64,000 nucleotides of DNA, taken from contig NZ_QVNQ01000014.1 in assembly GCF_003432485.1 (NCBI RefSeq), positions 118,393-182,392 on the forward strand, read 5' to 3'. The DNA is from Actinomadura spongiicola. Lineage in GTDB: Bacteria > Actinomycetota > Actinomycetes > Streptosporangiales > Streptosporangiaceae. Under the pieces are notes generated by a model. The model was not told the origin of the DNA. It saw only the letters and a program-made list of their open reading frames with translations, and made no database searches. A program made the position numbers and the translations under genes. Shown piece by piece: positions 45,246 to 55,589 of this stretch (position 1 is its first letter; the number at the start of each line of letters is the position of its first letter).

Positions 45246-48200
45246 CGCTGGTCTCCCGGTCGACGTTTCCCAGGTCGAGCTCGAACAGCGGCGCGTACAG
45301 CCGGAGCCGCTCCATGATCCACTCGGCGGGCTCCCCGGTCTCCTCCGCTGCCCGCGCCACGTGCTCGGGCGAGACGCATCCGGAGATTGCAGGCGCGTAG
45401 CCGTCGTTGTGTTCGGTGAGCAGCAGTAGGTCCTGCCAGCGCACCACGTCGTCATGGCAGCCGTTCACCGGGTATGACAGCGTCACCCCAATTGCCGCCA
45501 GCCGCGCCAGCCGCCGCTGCGCCTCCGCGGGCGCCCACCCCAGCCGTCCCGCCGTCCGCACGAGCTGCAACGCGTCGAACTCGGAGACGGGGACCTCGTC
45601 CCAGTCCTCGTCGAAAGCGGTCAGCATGTCCTCGTCGTACTCGTCTGGGTAAATCTCGCAGAGAGCCTCCAACGTGCTCTCGTCCGGCTGCGGGACGGGT
45701 GCCCCGACTTCCCGGTACGGCAGAAGCATCTGCAGGAACTCGCCGAGGGAGCAACTGGAGGCGAACGCGCCCTCGACGATGGACTTGGCGGTGAGATGCC
45801 AGTTCATCGGCTTCTCGGCCCACCATGTGGGGGGGTTGACCAGGGCCAGGCTGATCTCGAAGAGCGGTGCCAGGTCCTCGATTTCGGAACGAGGTTCGGG
45901 GACTTCCGCGTCGGGAAACGCGCGGAGTATCGCCGCACGTGCTTCGCCGACCGTGCAGTACATGGAGCCAGCCAGGCCAACCAATTCGGGGTAGGTCACA
46001 GGAGCCTCGGGAGAGCCGAATGGAAGGACTTCACGAGCCCAGCTCGCGTATCGCTGGAGGACACGTCGCCCCTGCACGAAAAACGTGATCGGCAAGCATG
46101 GCTTCGTCGCGGTCCACCTTTTGCGACCGACGGAACGTCGGTATTGCTGCAGGTAGATGTCGATGAATCGCAACGCTCCCGGGCCGGGAACAGTGTCGAG
46201 GGCGTTTGAAGACAACATGTCGGGACGGACGAGGAAGCCCGCCTTCTCCAGATCAGCCAGGCACCGGTGGGTCTCCCGTATTGTGTGTCCTGATCTGCCA
46301 GCGACCACTACGAGTTGAAGTGGCGACAAGGGTTCACCCAAGACGCGAATTTGTCGAAGTGCCTCGATTTCGAGAAGGCTCAGGCTCTCCCGATATTTTT
46401 CGCGGCCTGCGACGGTGACGCCGAGCGGGGCGAGCTTGTCACAGAGCAGGAGAACCTTGTCGAGTTCACGGCCGAGGGTTGTGGCGGCCTCGACCAGGTG
46501 TGCGGGTCCGAGCGCGTCCTCAATCCAGGGGGGACCGCCGTTAAGGGCCACCGACACGAGGTTGGCGTCGGCGTTGCCGCAGGTGTAGTCGGCAAGCGGG
46601 CCGAGATCGATGTCGGGTGCCGTCCAGTCCGCAGGCATAAGGGCAGCCGCCTGACCCAGCACCTCACCCAAGGTGCGATCAAGCTCCTGGGACGTCTTGA
46701 TGAGCCAACCCGCCACGCATCGGCGTGGCGGTGCGCCTGGCGGGGTCCATGCCGCGAACGCACGGACCGGTGGAGGGTTCTCCTCCTTACAGGTCACCGG
46801 CAGCGGAGGGCAATGGCGCACTGCGCTGATATCGATTCCGGTGATGACGTAACGGCGAAGTCGGCGAAGCCTGTCGGCCATCGTCTGCTCGGGGTGCGCG
46901 AGCACCTCAAGAATCTTGTCGATGGGTACGTGCTCGTCCCGAGTCCAGTGGGATAGCTGAGCCAGCATCTGCGCGTCGTTCGGATCGACGATCGGGAATC
47001 CACCGCTGGCAACGGCGGCAGGGTGCTCGCGGATGCCCGATTTGGTGGCGGCCCGCGACCTCCATTGGCCGCTACGCCACGCATCGAACCAACGGCCGAA
47101 GCCTCTGGAACCGGCCTCAAGCCCGAACAGCTCCTGGTCCTGCGGCAAGCAACCGGTATTCCGTACAGAGATGCTGCTGTCCTGGCCCCAGGAAGTTCCG
47201 ATGGGGATGTGCACGTCCTCCTCCACTAGGCGTACGAAGATCTGTTGGGCGACCTCCGGGGCGGACTTGGCCACCTGCCAGAGCCAAGACAGCGTGAGAC
47301 CCGGCCACCGCAGCAATTCGGGGAGAGACTTGTCGATCTCTTCGCGGACCCAGTCCTTGTGCCACTCGCGCAGCTTCGTGCGATCGACGGTGAACCGGGG
47401 ACGGTGGGTGCCGTGCAGGTTGACGATCAGGCCGAAGATCTCCTCGTTGGTGCGGATGCCGTCGGCGGCCAGACCGCCCTCGTCCGACACCCACCAGAGA
47501 TCGTCGCCGCACCGCAGCGACTCCACCGTCTCGTCCGGGTAGCGCAGTTCGTGCGGCTCCCACCGCTCTGTGGAGCTTTCGCCAGCGGCCTCGACGCGGT
47601 AGTCGGAAATCCACAGCAGCTTGCGCAGCGTGAGGAGCGCCGAGACGCGCTCGTCCTCGTCGGTGGACAGGTAGAGGCGGACGCAGGTGCCGCCGTCGCG
47701 CAACTGGTCGTCCGCCGAGGTGACGTGGAAGAGGCTGCCGCTGCTGGCGATGTCGACCCGATAGGCCTCCCGCCCCGGGTCACCGTTGCCGTCCACCGGC
47801 CGCGTCACCACGGTGATCTCGTCGGCGAGCATGAAGTAGCTGAAGACGCCGACGCCGAACTGGCTGTTGGAGTACACCTGCAGCGGCGGCGTCAGCATCT
47901 GCCACCTGGCCTGCTCAGACCGGAACGACTCCTTGTACACGAAGCGCTCGCCTGCGCTGGCGAAGACCCGCTCAAGGGTGTCGATGTCCATGCCGACACC
48001 GTTGTCCTGGCACTCGATGAACTCGCGGCCGTCCTCGTCGGTCTGCTGCCGGAACCGGATCAGGCCACTCCACCCGTCCGCAGCCTTGCCCAGCCCCTGG
48101 AGCCGGACGTCACGGTACCGGCAGGCGTCCAGCGCGTTCTGGTAGAGCTCCCGGATTGCCAGCGAAGGGTCATCGTAGAGCTGGCGCCCCATCAGCAGTT

Positions 48201-50019
48201 CGCGGATCTTGTCCTCGGCGAGTCGAAAGCGCGAAAGCGGCACCTGAAAGGCGAGGGTCTTGTCCGGCCGAGTCTCGGGTCGCAGGCTCTTGTCAATGAA
48301 GCCGGCGGGCAGAGCGGCGGCGATCTCCTCGTCGAGAGGCAGTTTGGCGATGCGCTCGTGCGCTTCGGCGGCGCGCTTGAGAACGTCCCGGAACACCGCG
48401 TACTGAGCCGGATGATGGCAGGACATCCGCAGGTCGAGCTGGTCACCGCGGCGCTCCCAGCGTAGTTGGGCCGCGGTGTTCTTCACCGTTGACAGCGGTA
48501 ACTCCATCCGGGTCCCGATGTGGTCGGCGAGCACCGGCGGCATCCTGCGCAGATCTGCGGCGAGGATGCCGCCGAGCCAGAGCAGCGAGGCTAGGACCCT
48601 CCACCGGTCGTCCACATAGGGGGCGGAGAGGCCGTCTAGGACGATCGAGTCGGCCGGGTGAGCCCCCACCGCGCGCAGCAGTGTCTCCATCAGATTGGGG
48701 ATTTCGCCGCCTGCCAGGCCCCAGGCCTCGCGCTCCAGCAGGCGTGCCCCGTCCCGGTAGCAGGCATGGGCGGCCGAGTCCCGCCAAACCGACTGACGGG
48801 TAGCGAGCCACTGGTGCACCAGCCACATCGCGAGCGCGTCCCGCCCGTCGATCAGGCCGCGGCGTTCCAGCCCCTCAGCCCGGCGAATCATTTGCTGATG
48901 CTGCTCGTGGGTCAGCTCCAGGTCCGTGCGGGCCCCGTCCTTATAGGTGCGGGTGAAGTTCGTCGGTTGGATACCCGCTGCCAGCCGAATCCCTTCGGCG
49001 AGCACGACCTCGCGCAGGAACGGGGCGGCGACGAGCACGGCAGCTTCCGCCGCGGTGAGGCACCGACGCTCGCCGAGCAACCGTGCAACGCCTTCCAAGA
49101 CTCGGACGGGATAGTTTTGGTCGAACCACGGGTCTTCGATGCCGGTCCGTGAGCGGAGAGTTTCGTAAGCGTCGCGCCACCTTCGGGCACAGCCCTCGAC
49201 TAGGGTCAGCACCTGCCTCTGCGCAGCCTCCAGGCGGCGCTCCTTCTGACCGCAGCACTGCCACAGGTCCGCGCTCTCGGCCGCCCGCTGCCACGCCCCC
49301 GCCAACTCGTCGCCCTCGCAGACGACGACGTCCTTGGCGTCGGCCAGCATCGACGGATGGGGAACACTGGGCGACTGGCGCAGATCCTCGTTCCGCGACG
49401 CCCGCCGCCGTACCTCCTGGGTCACCTCCTCGATGACCCGCCCGAGCGTCCGCGCATGGTGACGCCGGTCCAAGACCTGGGCCAAGGCCTGGGTGAAGAC
49501 GCTGCCGTTCTCGGTGTAGTGGCAGCGCTGGCCCGCCTCGCATCCGTTGACCAGGACGAAGGACCCCCCGGACGGAAAGGGCACATGGCCGCCCGCCGGG
49601 ACGGTCTCTCGTGCGGGGTGGTCGCGGCAGGCGTCGACGAAGAAGACGACCAGCCGCGCCTGGCAGCCGGTGAGCTCGGCCGGAATAACCGGCACCAGGT
49701 CACCCGGATCATCGGCATGAGCGTCGCTCGGCACGAAAAAGTCCCGGCCGTCGACGCTGACGCCATGACCGGAGAAGTACACCAGCAGCACGCCGCCGCG
49801 GGGGACCTGTGCACACGCCTGCTTGATCTCGCGTTTGACCCGACTCAGAGTCGCCTCGTCCTTACCGCCCAGGAGGCCAACCGTCCGCACCTCGTAGTCG
49901 GACTGGGCAAGGGCCTGTTCCATGCGGTGCACGTCACTGCGCACGACACGGTCGATGTCACTGAAGCGCCGGTCGTCGCACTCAGGGACTCCGATGAGAA
50001 GCGCGTGACGCCCACCCAC
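45238..50019 (-). CDS. Caspase-like protease fused to HSP90-type (GHKL) ATPase
   Basis: The 1593-residue protein opens with a caspase-family domain (1-215): catalytic H85 in Y-F-S-G-H-G and C131 in F-V-D-A-C-R-D. A helical region (about 240-560) leads to a GHKL ATPase with N-box E624/N628 in R-E-L-Y-Q-N-A-L, G1 D-N-G-V-G-M at 672-677 and G2 F-G-V-G-V-F-S at 721-727; H-R-P-R-F-T-V-D-R-T-K-L-R follows as in HSP90 middle domains. The last 500 residues hold repeated winged-helix-like blocks. Fusions of this sort are predicted bacterial conflict proteins: the ATPase senses, the protease acts. Confidence 0.9.
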   Translation of the reverse strand: MGGRHALLIGVPECDDRRFSDIDRVVRSDVHRMEQALAQSDYEVRTVGLLGGKDEATLSRVKREIKQACAQVPRGGVLLVYFSGHGVSVDGRDFFVPSDAHADDPGDLVPVIPAELTGCQARLVVFFVDACRDHPARETVPAGGHVPFPSGGSFVLVNGCEAGQRCHYTENGSVFTQALAQVLDRRHHARTLGRVIEEVTQEVRRRASRNEDLRQSPSVPHPSMLADAKDVVVCEGDELAGAWQRAAESADLWQCCGQKERRLEAAQRQVLTLVEGCARRWRDAYETLRSRTGIEDPWFDQNYPVRVLEGVARLLGERRCLTAAEAAVLVAAPFLREVVLAEGIRLAAGIQPTNFTRTYKDGARTDLELTHEQHQQMIRRAEGLERRGLIDGRDALAMWLVHQWLATRQSVWRDSAAHACYRDGARLLEREAWGLAGGEIPNLMETLLRAVGAHPADSIVLDGLSAPYVDDRWRVLASLLWLGGILAADLRRMPPVLADHIGTRMELPLSTVKNTAAQLRWERRGDQLDLRMSCHHPAQYAVFRDVLKRAAEAHERIAKLPLDEEIAAALPAGFIDKSLRPETRPDKTLAFQVPLSRFRLAEDKIRELLMGRQLYDDPSLAIRELYQNALDACRYRDVRLQGLGKAADGWSGLIRFRQQTDEDGREFIECQDNGVGMDIDTLERVFASAGERFVYKESFRSEQARWQMLTPPLQVYSNSQFGVGVFSYFMLADEITVVTRPVDGNGDPGREAYRVDIASSGSLFHVTSADDQLRDGGTCVRLYLSTDEDERVSALLTLRKLLWISDYRVEAAGESSTERWEPHELRYPDETVESLRCGDDLWWVSDEGGLAADGIRTNEEIFGLIVNLHGTHRPRFTVDRTKLREWHKDWVREEIDKSLPELLRWPGLTLSWLWQVAKSAPEVAQQIFVRLVEEDVHIPIGTSWGQDSSISVRNTGCLPQDQELFGLEAGSRGFGRWFDAWRSGQWRSRAATKSGIREHPAAVASGGFPIVDPNDAQMLAQLSHWTRDEHVPIDKILEVLAHPEQTMADRLRRLRRYVITGIDISAVRHCPPLPVTCKEENPPPVRAFAAWTPPGAPPRRCVAGWLIKTSQELDRTLGEVLGQAAALMPADWTAPDIDLGPLADYTCGNADANLVSVALNGGPPWIEDALGPAHLVEAATTLGRELDKVLLLCDKLAPLGVTVAGREKYRESLSLLEIEALRQIRVLGEPLSPLQLVVVAGRSGHTIRETHRCLADLEKAGFLVRPDMLSSNALDTVPGPGALRFIDIYLQQYRRSVGRKRWTATKPCLPITFFVQGRRVLQRYASWAREVLPFGSPEAPVTYPELVGLAGSMYCTVGEARAAILRAFPDAEVPEPRSEIEDLAPLFEISLALVNPPTWWAEKPMNWHLTAKSIVEGAFASSCSLGEFLQMLLPYREVGAPVPQPDESTLEALCEIYPDEYDEDMLTAFDEDWDEVPVSEFDALQLVRTAGRLGWAPAEAQRRLARLAAIGVTLSYPVNGCHDDVVRWQDLLLLTEHNDGYAPAISGCVSPEHVARAAEETGEPAEWIMERLRLYAPLFELDLGNVDRETSVA

Positions 50020-50199
50020 AAGCGACCTCCAGCCTCACTCGCCGCCAAGAACGCGCAGAGATGACTTTAACCGGCTTCTCTAACAAAGGATGTGACTACG
50101 TCCTCATCGACATATGACGGGGGATGCAGAGCACCGCATGGGCGCTTACTGCCTCTCTGCGGCAGTTGCTAGGGCCGCAGGACGGCCGCCGGGCAACGT

Positions 50200-50234
50200 C
50201 TGAGGCACACGGTTCGATCCGTTGCGCAGCACCA
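50200..50234 (+). other. tRNA 3'-end-like fragment
   Basis: The stretch has CACGGTTCGATCCGTTG, a near T-arm (one mispair), and ends GCAGCACCA with an encoded CCA. No 5' half was found. It may be an attachment-site scar or a chance match. Confidence 0.25.
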
Positions 50235-50640
50235 AACGTCCTCTTTTCTGCATGAGCGGACGCCTCTTGCGTCCTCTAGGTCGATGGACCGACGGTTCAC
50301 GTGTGTCTAAGCCTCGGGGACGCACCGGATGAGCACCGGTCGCGTTGGCAGCAGCCGCGACTGAGCTGCAAAACGATCAACTACGCACGGAAACTGATCC
50401 GATCGCGGCAACCTTCTGAGCTACGGAGTAGGTCCGCAAGGGCCACCGGCCCTCCGAGGGGCCCGCTGAAGGTTGCAGAGCCAGGCGATGGTTCTACTGC
50501 CAGGCTTGGCTATCACAGACGTTGGGTAGGTATGTCGTAGCGCAGCGTGTTAGCCTGGTGGGGAACACAATCCGCTTATCGGCTTCTCGCTCGTGAGCGA
50601 CCTGGGTTTTCGCAGGTCAGTACAGCGCTCAGGCGTTGTG

Positions 50641-50687
50641 ACCTGAAAAGCGGAAGGTCGGCGGTTCGACCCCGCCCCTGCCCACCA
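50641..50687 (+). other. tRNA 3'-half remnant, possible att site
   Basis: ACCTGAAAAGC resembles the 3' side of an anticodon loop, GGCGGTTCGACCCCGCC is a perfect T-arm, and CTGCCCACCA ends with acceptor and CCA. A matching 5' half is not present upstream, so this is not a complete tRNA. Integrative elements often leave such copies at their ends. Confidence 0.5.
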
Positions 50688-51220
50688 CCCAGCCTCTGAA
50701 CAGCCAAAACGCGTTGCGGAGGCGCTTAATTCTGACTCCGACCGCCCCTTAGGCGGATGTACAGCGCTCGAACACCTTCCGCCTATCGATTCCGATCGAT
50801 CCTGGACCAGCAGCACGCTAGCCGAGCTCCTCGACCGTGCCACGTAACGGCTACCGCGCACGTGGGCGACCTTGGTCCCACACGATCAGCGGCATGAGCG
50901 GACGCCCTCCGTTCCGTACCCGGGGCGCCCCGGTGATGATGGGCCCGGACGCGACGGGTTATCGCACGGACCGGGGCCTTGCCCCCGTGCTCGATGGGGC
51001 CCTAACTTTGGCGGCGACCCGGGTCGGCTCCTCGCCAGGGTTGCCGCTCTGCACATGTCAGCATCGACGAACTCCTCGCCACTCGGTAATCGGCCCGCCC
51101 GCCGAGATGGCGCAATGTGGCAGGTTTCCTCACCTGAACGAGCCCGATCGCGGTGCGCACCCTCTGTATGACGCGTGGAGAGGCCGGATTCTTGTTGTGA
51201 ACGGCCGTTAGAGTTTCGCC

Positions 51221-52192
51221 ATGAAGGCTGCGGTGCACACCATGTACGGCCCACCGGAGGTTGTTCGGATCCGCGACGTGGACAGGCCGGTGGCCGGGGA
51301 TCGCGGCGTGCTTGTTCGGGTGCACGCGACCACGGTGAACCGGACGGACTGTGCCTACCGGGCGGCCAGGCCCTTCTTCATGCGGTTCCGCACCGGCCTC
51401 ACCCGGCCACGACGGACGATCATGGGGACCGAGTTCGCCGGCGTGATCGAGGCGGTCGGCGACGGCGTCACCTCCTTCGCGGTCGGTGACCGAGTGTTCG
51501 GGTACAACGAGGGCGCGTTCGGGGCACATGCGGAGTACCTGTCGGTTCCGGAGAACGGTTCGATCGCTACCGTGCCCGCGGGCGTGACCTTCGAGCAGAT
51601 CGCTCCCGCGGCCGAAGGCGCGCACTACGCGCTCGCGTTCATCAGACACGCGGCGACGCGCGCCGGTCAGGATGTCCTGGTCTACGGCGCGACCGGTGCT
51701 ATCGGCTCGGCGGCCGTACAGCTATTGAAGAGTCACGGCGTGACCGTGACCGCGGTATGCGCCGGGGAGCACCTGGCCTTGGTGCGGGAGTTGGGTGCCG
51801 ATCGGGTCATCGACTACACGGCCGGGGACTTCACCAAGGACGAGCAGACCTACGACGCGGTGTTCGACGCGGTGGGCAAGAGCACGTTCGGCCGCTGCAA
51901 ACGGCTGCTGAAGCCCGGCGGGGTGTACGTGTCCTCGGAGCTGGGTCCCTGGGCCCAGAACCCGATCCTCGCCCTACTCACCCCGGTGCTGCGCGGCAGG
52001 AAGGTGAAGTTCCCGTTCCCGCAGGACAACCAGGAGATCATCCGCCATCTACAGAAGCTGATCGAGTCCGGAGCCTTCAAGCCGGTCGTCGACCGGCATT
52101 ACCCGCTGGACCAAATCGTCGACGCCTACCGGTACGTGGAAACAGGACAGAAGATCGGCAACGTCGTGATCACCGTTGCACCAAAACACTGA
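51221..52192 (+). CDS. MDR-family NAD(P)-dependent oxidoreductase (quinone oxidoreductase-like)
   Basis: The 323-residue protein has a GroES-like N-terminal domain (V-H-A-T-T-V-N-R-T-D, G-T-E-F-A-G-V-I-E-A-V-G) and a Rossmann domain with V-Y-G-A-T-G-A-I-G-S-A-A-V-Q. It lacks the structural zinc cysteines of classic alcohol dehydrogenases, pointing to a zinc-free reductase of quinones or enones. The start ATG 51221 is clear; the gene stands alone. Confidence 0.88.
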   Translation: MKAAVHTMYGPPEVVRIRDVDRPVAGDRGVLVRVHATTVNRTDCAYRAARPFFMRFRTGLTRPRRTIMGTEFAGVIEAVGDGVTSFAVGDRVFGYNEGAFGAHAEYLSVPENGSIATVPAGVTFEQIAPAAEGAHYALAFIRHAATRAGQDVLVYGATGAIGSAAVQLLKSHGVTVTAVCAGEHLALVRELGADRVIDYTAGDFTKDEQTYDAVFDAVGKSTFGRCKRLLKPGGVYVSSELGPWAQNPILALLTPVLRGRKVKFPFPQDNQEIIRHLQKLIESGAFKPVVDRHYPLDQIVDAYRYVETGQKIGNVVITVAPKH

Positions 52193-52372
52193 TCCTGCAA
52201 ACCGGAGGAACCCTCCAAGTATTACATGTCCACCATCGGGACGATCTGCATCGCCTCCTACAACGACACCCCGCCTCAATGATCAAGCAGCCGCGATCGA
52301 TAGCGGCATGAGAATGTTCTGTACCCGCGAAAATGCGTCTGTGTCGCCGGGCTGGGAGGGGCGCGGGTGCGG

Positions 52373-53608
52373 TTAGAGGAAGCGGCGGATCGGTGTGATG
52401 GCCAGTTCCTTGGCGCGCTGCCGTGCCGGGCGTCGTTCCCACTGGCCGGGCGTGATGGCCTGGCTGCGCTCGAGGTCCTGTTCGAAGTGGGCGTCGAGGG
52501 TGGCGGTGAGGTCACGGTCCAAAACCGCGAGCATGACCTCCTCGTCGTGGTCCATGGAGCGGCGGTTGAAGTTGGTGGACCCGACCAGGGACACGATCCC
52601 GTCCATGGTGACGATCTTGGTGTGCAGCATGGACGGCTGGAACTGGTGGATCCGCACCCCGTCCTCCAGCAGTGAGGCGTAGTGGCGCTGGCTGGCCAGG
52701 CGGCTGACGCGCTTGTCGGCGTGCGGGCCCGGCAGCAGGATCTCGACCTGGACGCCGCGGCGCGCGCACTGGGACAGCAGTTCGGTGAAGTAAGGGTCGG
52801 GCGCGAAGTAGGCCGTGGCCAGCCGTAGCCGCTGTTCGGCCAGCTCCACGATGACCCGCATCAGGGTTTGCATGTCCTGCCAACCGATGCTGGCCGATCC
52901 CCGCACCACCTGGACCACGGCCTGCCCGGCCGGGGGTTGCGGCACGAACCGGTCGCGGTCGTCGAACAGTTCGTCGTGGCATTCGGCCCAGTTCTGGGCG
53001 AACGCGGCGGCGATCCCGTCGACCGCGGGCCCTCGGACCTCGAAGTGGGTGTCGCGCCACTCGTCCGGGTTGCGGGCGTCGCCGCACCATTCCTCGGCGA
53101 TGCCGACCCCGCCGGTGAAGGCCAGTTGCTCGTCGACCACCAGCACTTTGCGGTGGCAGCGGTGATTCTGTTTGAAGGGCGACAGGTAGGCGGGCTTGCG
53201 GAACCAGGCGACGATGACGCCGGCCTCGCTCATCCGCTCCACCAGGTCCTTCTCGATCTGCCAGCTGCCGATACCGTCCAGCAGCAACCGGACCCGCACA
53301 CCGGCGCGGGCCCGATCGGCGAGCGCGTCCGCGAACCGGCGCGCGATGTCACCGCGCCAGTACACGTAGGTCATCATGTCCACGGTGCGCCGCGCGCTCG
53401 CGATGCCGTCCAGCATCGCGGGGAAGATCTCGTCGCCGTTGCGCAGCGGCAGGACGGCGTTGCCCTCGGTCGCCGCCACACCGATCAGCCGCTCCAGAGC
53501 ACGCCGGACGTGGAGACTTCGATCCTCGCCGGACGCGGTTCGGCGAGCCTCGTCCAGCTCTGGCACGGGGCGCGCCGAATCGTCCGGACGTTGGCGCGAC
53601 ACGGTCAT
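52373..53608 (-). CDS. Phospholipase D-family / cardiolipin synthase-like protein
   Basis: The 411-residue protein has two HKD motifs, H-R-K-V-L-V-V-D with T-G-G following near residue 160 and H-T-K-I-V-T-M-D with G-S-T-N near 335, as in cardiolipin synthases. There is no N-terminal membrane helix pair, so it is the soluble/peripheral type. ATG 53608 is preceded by GGAGGG. It would transfer phosphatidyl groups in membrane lipid making. Confidence 0.85.
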   Translation of the reverse strand: MTVSRQRPDDSARPVPELDEARRTASGEDRSLHVRRALERLIGVAATEGNAVLPLRNGDEIFPAMLDGIASARRTVDMMTYVYWRGDIARRFADALADRARAGVRVRLLLDGIGSWQIEKDLVERMSEAGVIVAWFRKPAYLSPFKQNHRCHRKVLVVDEQLAFTGGVGIAEEWCGDARNPDEWRDTHFEVRGPAVDGIAAAFAQNWAECHDELFDDRDRFVPQPPAGQAVVQVVRGSASIGWQDMQTLMRVIVELAEQRLRLATAYFAPDPYFTELLSQCARRGVQVEILLPGPHADKRVSRLASQRHYASLLEDGVRIHQFQPSMLHTKIVTMDGIVSLVGSTNFNRRSMDHDEEVMLAVLDRDLTATLDAHFEQDLERSQAITPGQWERRPARQRAKELAITPIRRFL

Positions 53609-53948
53609 CTGGATCTCCCTCCGCGGCGTTGAGCACGTCCGCCCGTCGCGGCCGTGTCCGGGACGAGCCGCCCGAAGACGCCGCACTCGACCCAAATGCT
53701 CGGGTTTGTCGCCCACACCTTATGGCCGCCGCCGGACACAACGGACCGGCTCCCCCGGTCTTGGGCGTCTGCCTTCTCCAGCCCCTCGTGCCGGTGCCGT
53801 CAAGCGGGCAGCGGCGTCTCCCGCCGCATGTCCCGAACCGTGAAGGCGGCAACACCGAACCAAGTGATTCGAAACCGTGACCTGTGATCGGCGTGAATGC
53901 CGGCTCGCCGGGGAGATTGCGCGCCGAATGCTAAACAAGGAGGTTCAC

Positions 53949-54122
53949 ATGCCCTGGCTGATGATTCTTGTTCTCCTGCTGGCCCTCGTCCTGCTGGGCG
54001 CCGGCTTCGCGCTCAAAGTCCTCTGGATCCTCGCGGTGATCGTCCTGGCACTGTGGCTGCTCGGCTTCGTCGCCCGTGGCACGGGCGCATCCGGCAGGCG
54101 CGGCCGCTGGTACCGCTGGTAA
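53949..54122 (+). CDS. Small hydrophobic membrane protein
   Basis: The 57-residue protein MPWLMILVLLLALVLLGAG... has two adjoining hydrophobic segments and a basic, glycine-rich tail (R-G-R-W-Y-R-W). AAGGAGG is six bases before ATG 53949. Similar hydrophobic small proteins are common in bacteria near stress genes; function unknown. Confidence 0.75.
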   Translation: MPWLMILVLLLALVLLGAGFALKVLWILAVIVLALWLLGFVARGTGASGRRGRWYRW

Positions 54123-54285
54123 CGCCCCCTCGATCCGCAGGACGGGGCGGCGACCAGAGCCCTGACCCCTCGACTTCATCGATGCCCCATCCCGGCCGCT
54201 CCGGGTCGGCGCCCCGATCCGGGCGCCGACCCGGTGGGAGGCCGCGGTGTGGGAAACGGCGCTAGGGGCAACGAGTCTTCGCAAG

Positions 54286-54540
54286 GAGAGATGGACTTGG
54301 CGGCCCACGTGGAGGGCGGGCGCAAGTACGAGACCGACAGCGGCTTCACCCTTTCGGATCCGCGAGACGTCCCCCCGGTCCGAGCGCCGTCGCCACCCCC
54401 GCAACTACACCTTCACCACCCCTTACTACGACACCCTTGACCTGCGGCGGGCTCGTCGCGGCCTCACCCTGCGACGACGTACGGGCTGCACCGACGACGG
54501 CTGGCACTTCAAGCCGACCAAGGCCAGGGGCGGTCTGGAC
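54286..54540 (+). pseudogene. CYTH-domain protein fragment, frameshifted
   Basis: One frame gives R-K-Y-E-T-D-S-G-F-T-L (cf. the E-x-E-x-K start of CYTH) and another gives T-T-P-Y-Y-D-T-L-D-L-R-R-A-R-R-G-L-T-L-R-R-R-T-G, the second CYTH motif. The frame changes near 54390 and the rest of the gene is lost at the ABC remnant. Confidence 0.7.
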
Positions 54541-54599
54541 GAGGGTCAGCAGCCTGCCGGAGCGGTCGGCGATCCCCCTCCCCGCGAGCTCGCCGATCG

Positions 54600-55210
54600 T
54601 TGAACAGGTTGAGGATCCGCGCTTGCAGGGAGAGGACGAGGGCGCTCACCGGCTCGTCGCAGACGATCAACCGCGGCCGCATGACCATGGCGCGGGCGAT
54701 CGCGATGCGCTGTCGCCGGCCGCCGGAGAACTCGGTCGGATAGCGGTCCAGCGCCGTGGCCGGGAAGCCGACGCGTTCCAGCGCTTCGGCCATCCGGTTC
54801 CGGACGGCACGGTCGTCGAGGGCCCGCTGGGCGCACAGCGGCTTGCTGAGCGTCCGGCCGATCGGCTTGACCGGGTTCAGTGAGCCGTACGAGCCCTGGA
54901 ACACCGCCTAAATTTGGTTGCTCAACTCCCAGCGCTCAGCCAGCCCCAGTGATGTCGCGGCCGTCGAAGGTGATCGACCTCCGGCGACCGGGACCAGGCC
55001 GAGAATCGCCTTATCAAGCGTCAACTTCCCGGAGCCGGACTCCCCCGCCGGGCCCACGATGCGTCCGTGACCGGCGGTCAGCGAGACACCGCCCAGCACG
55101 GTGACCGATCGGGCGCTGGCGCATTCGTCCATCACGTAGGGGCAGCGCGCCGCCAGATGGCAGCCGGGCGGCCACTTCCCGGGGCGGGGACACCGCCGAG
55201 ATCGATGCCG
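54600..55210 (-). pseudogene. Oligopeptide ABC transporter ATPase remnants (DppD tail joined to DppF)
   Basis: The minus strand gives H-L-A-A-R-C-P-Y-V-M-D-E-C, the cysteine-rich DppD/OppD tail, then runs straight into a DppF/OppF-like start with a Walker A (G-P-A-G-E-S-G-S-G-K). An in-frame TAG at about 54908 precedes V-F-Q-G-S-Y-G-S-L-N-P and the signature E-F-S-G-G-R-R-Q-R-I-A-I-A-R and Walker B L-I-V-C-D-E-P-V. The rest is missing, so this is a dead remnant. Confidence 0.75.
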
Positions 55211-55589
55211 GAGGTCACGCCGACCTGCACAAATGGCCCGCGTTTGTGTCAACCAGCCACCGAGCCCAGCCCGCCGCCGCCCCTTCACCGCGTCGGCGCC
55301 GCGACCGCGGGAGAACTCAGGCAGCCGGATCCACCGCCCCCCCATTGGGGTCCTCGCAGGGCGGCAGCCATGTCGGCACTCACAGAGCACCGCCTTGAGA
55401 GTCATGGCGACGGTGCCGCCCGTGCCGGTCTGCCGCCGAAACCACACATGGCACGCCTCCATTGGCCGCGGCTGTTTGGCCGGCATCGCGGTGTTGCGTT
55501 CCGGGTCGGCGGCCTGCCACGACCTCGGCCGGACCTTACTTCTCCCATACCCCGTTCACTGGGTGGCACAAGTGCCGATCCTCACCGAG

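Larger units (their letters stand above)
50020..51220. other. 1.2-kb region without recognised genes
   Basis: No coding frame with actinomycete codon bias was found. It holds two tRNA-3'-end-like fragments (50200-50234 and 50641-50687). Short minus-strand frames around 50550-50861 are antisense to the second fragment. It may be the scarred edge of an integrated element. Confidence 0.4.

Noticed and set aside
47245..48465. Plus-strand frame inside the caspase-HSP90 gene
   Set aside because: Antisense to a protein with complete catalytic motifs.
50550..50861. Minus-strand frame with a G-S-N-R-R-P-S-A-F motif
   Set aside because: It is the complement of the tRNA-like fragment; similar spurious frames occur near tRNA scars.
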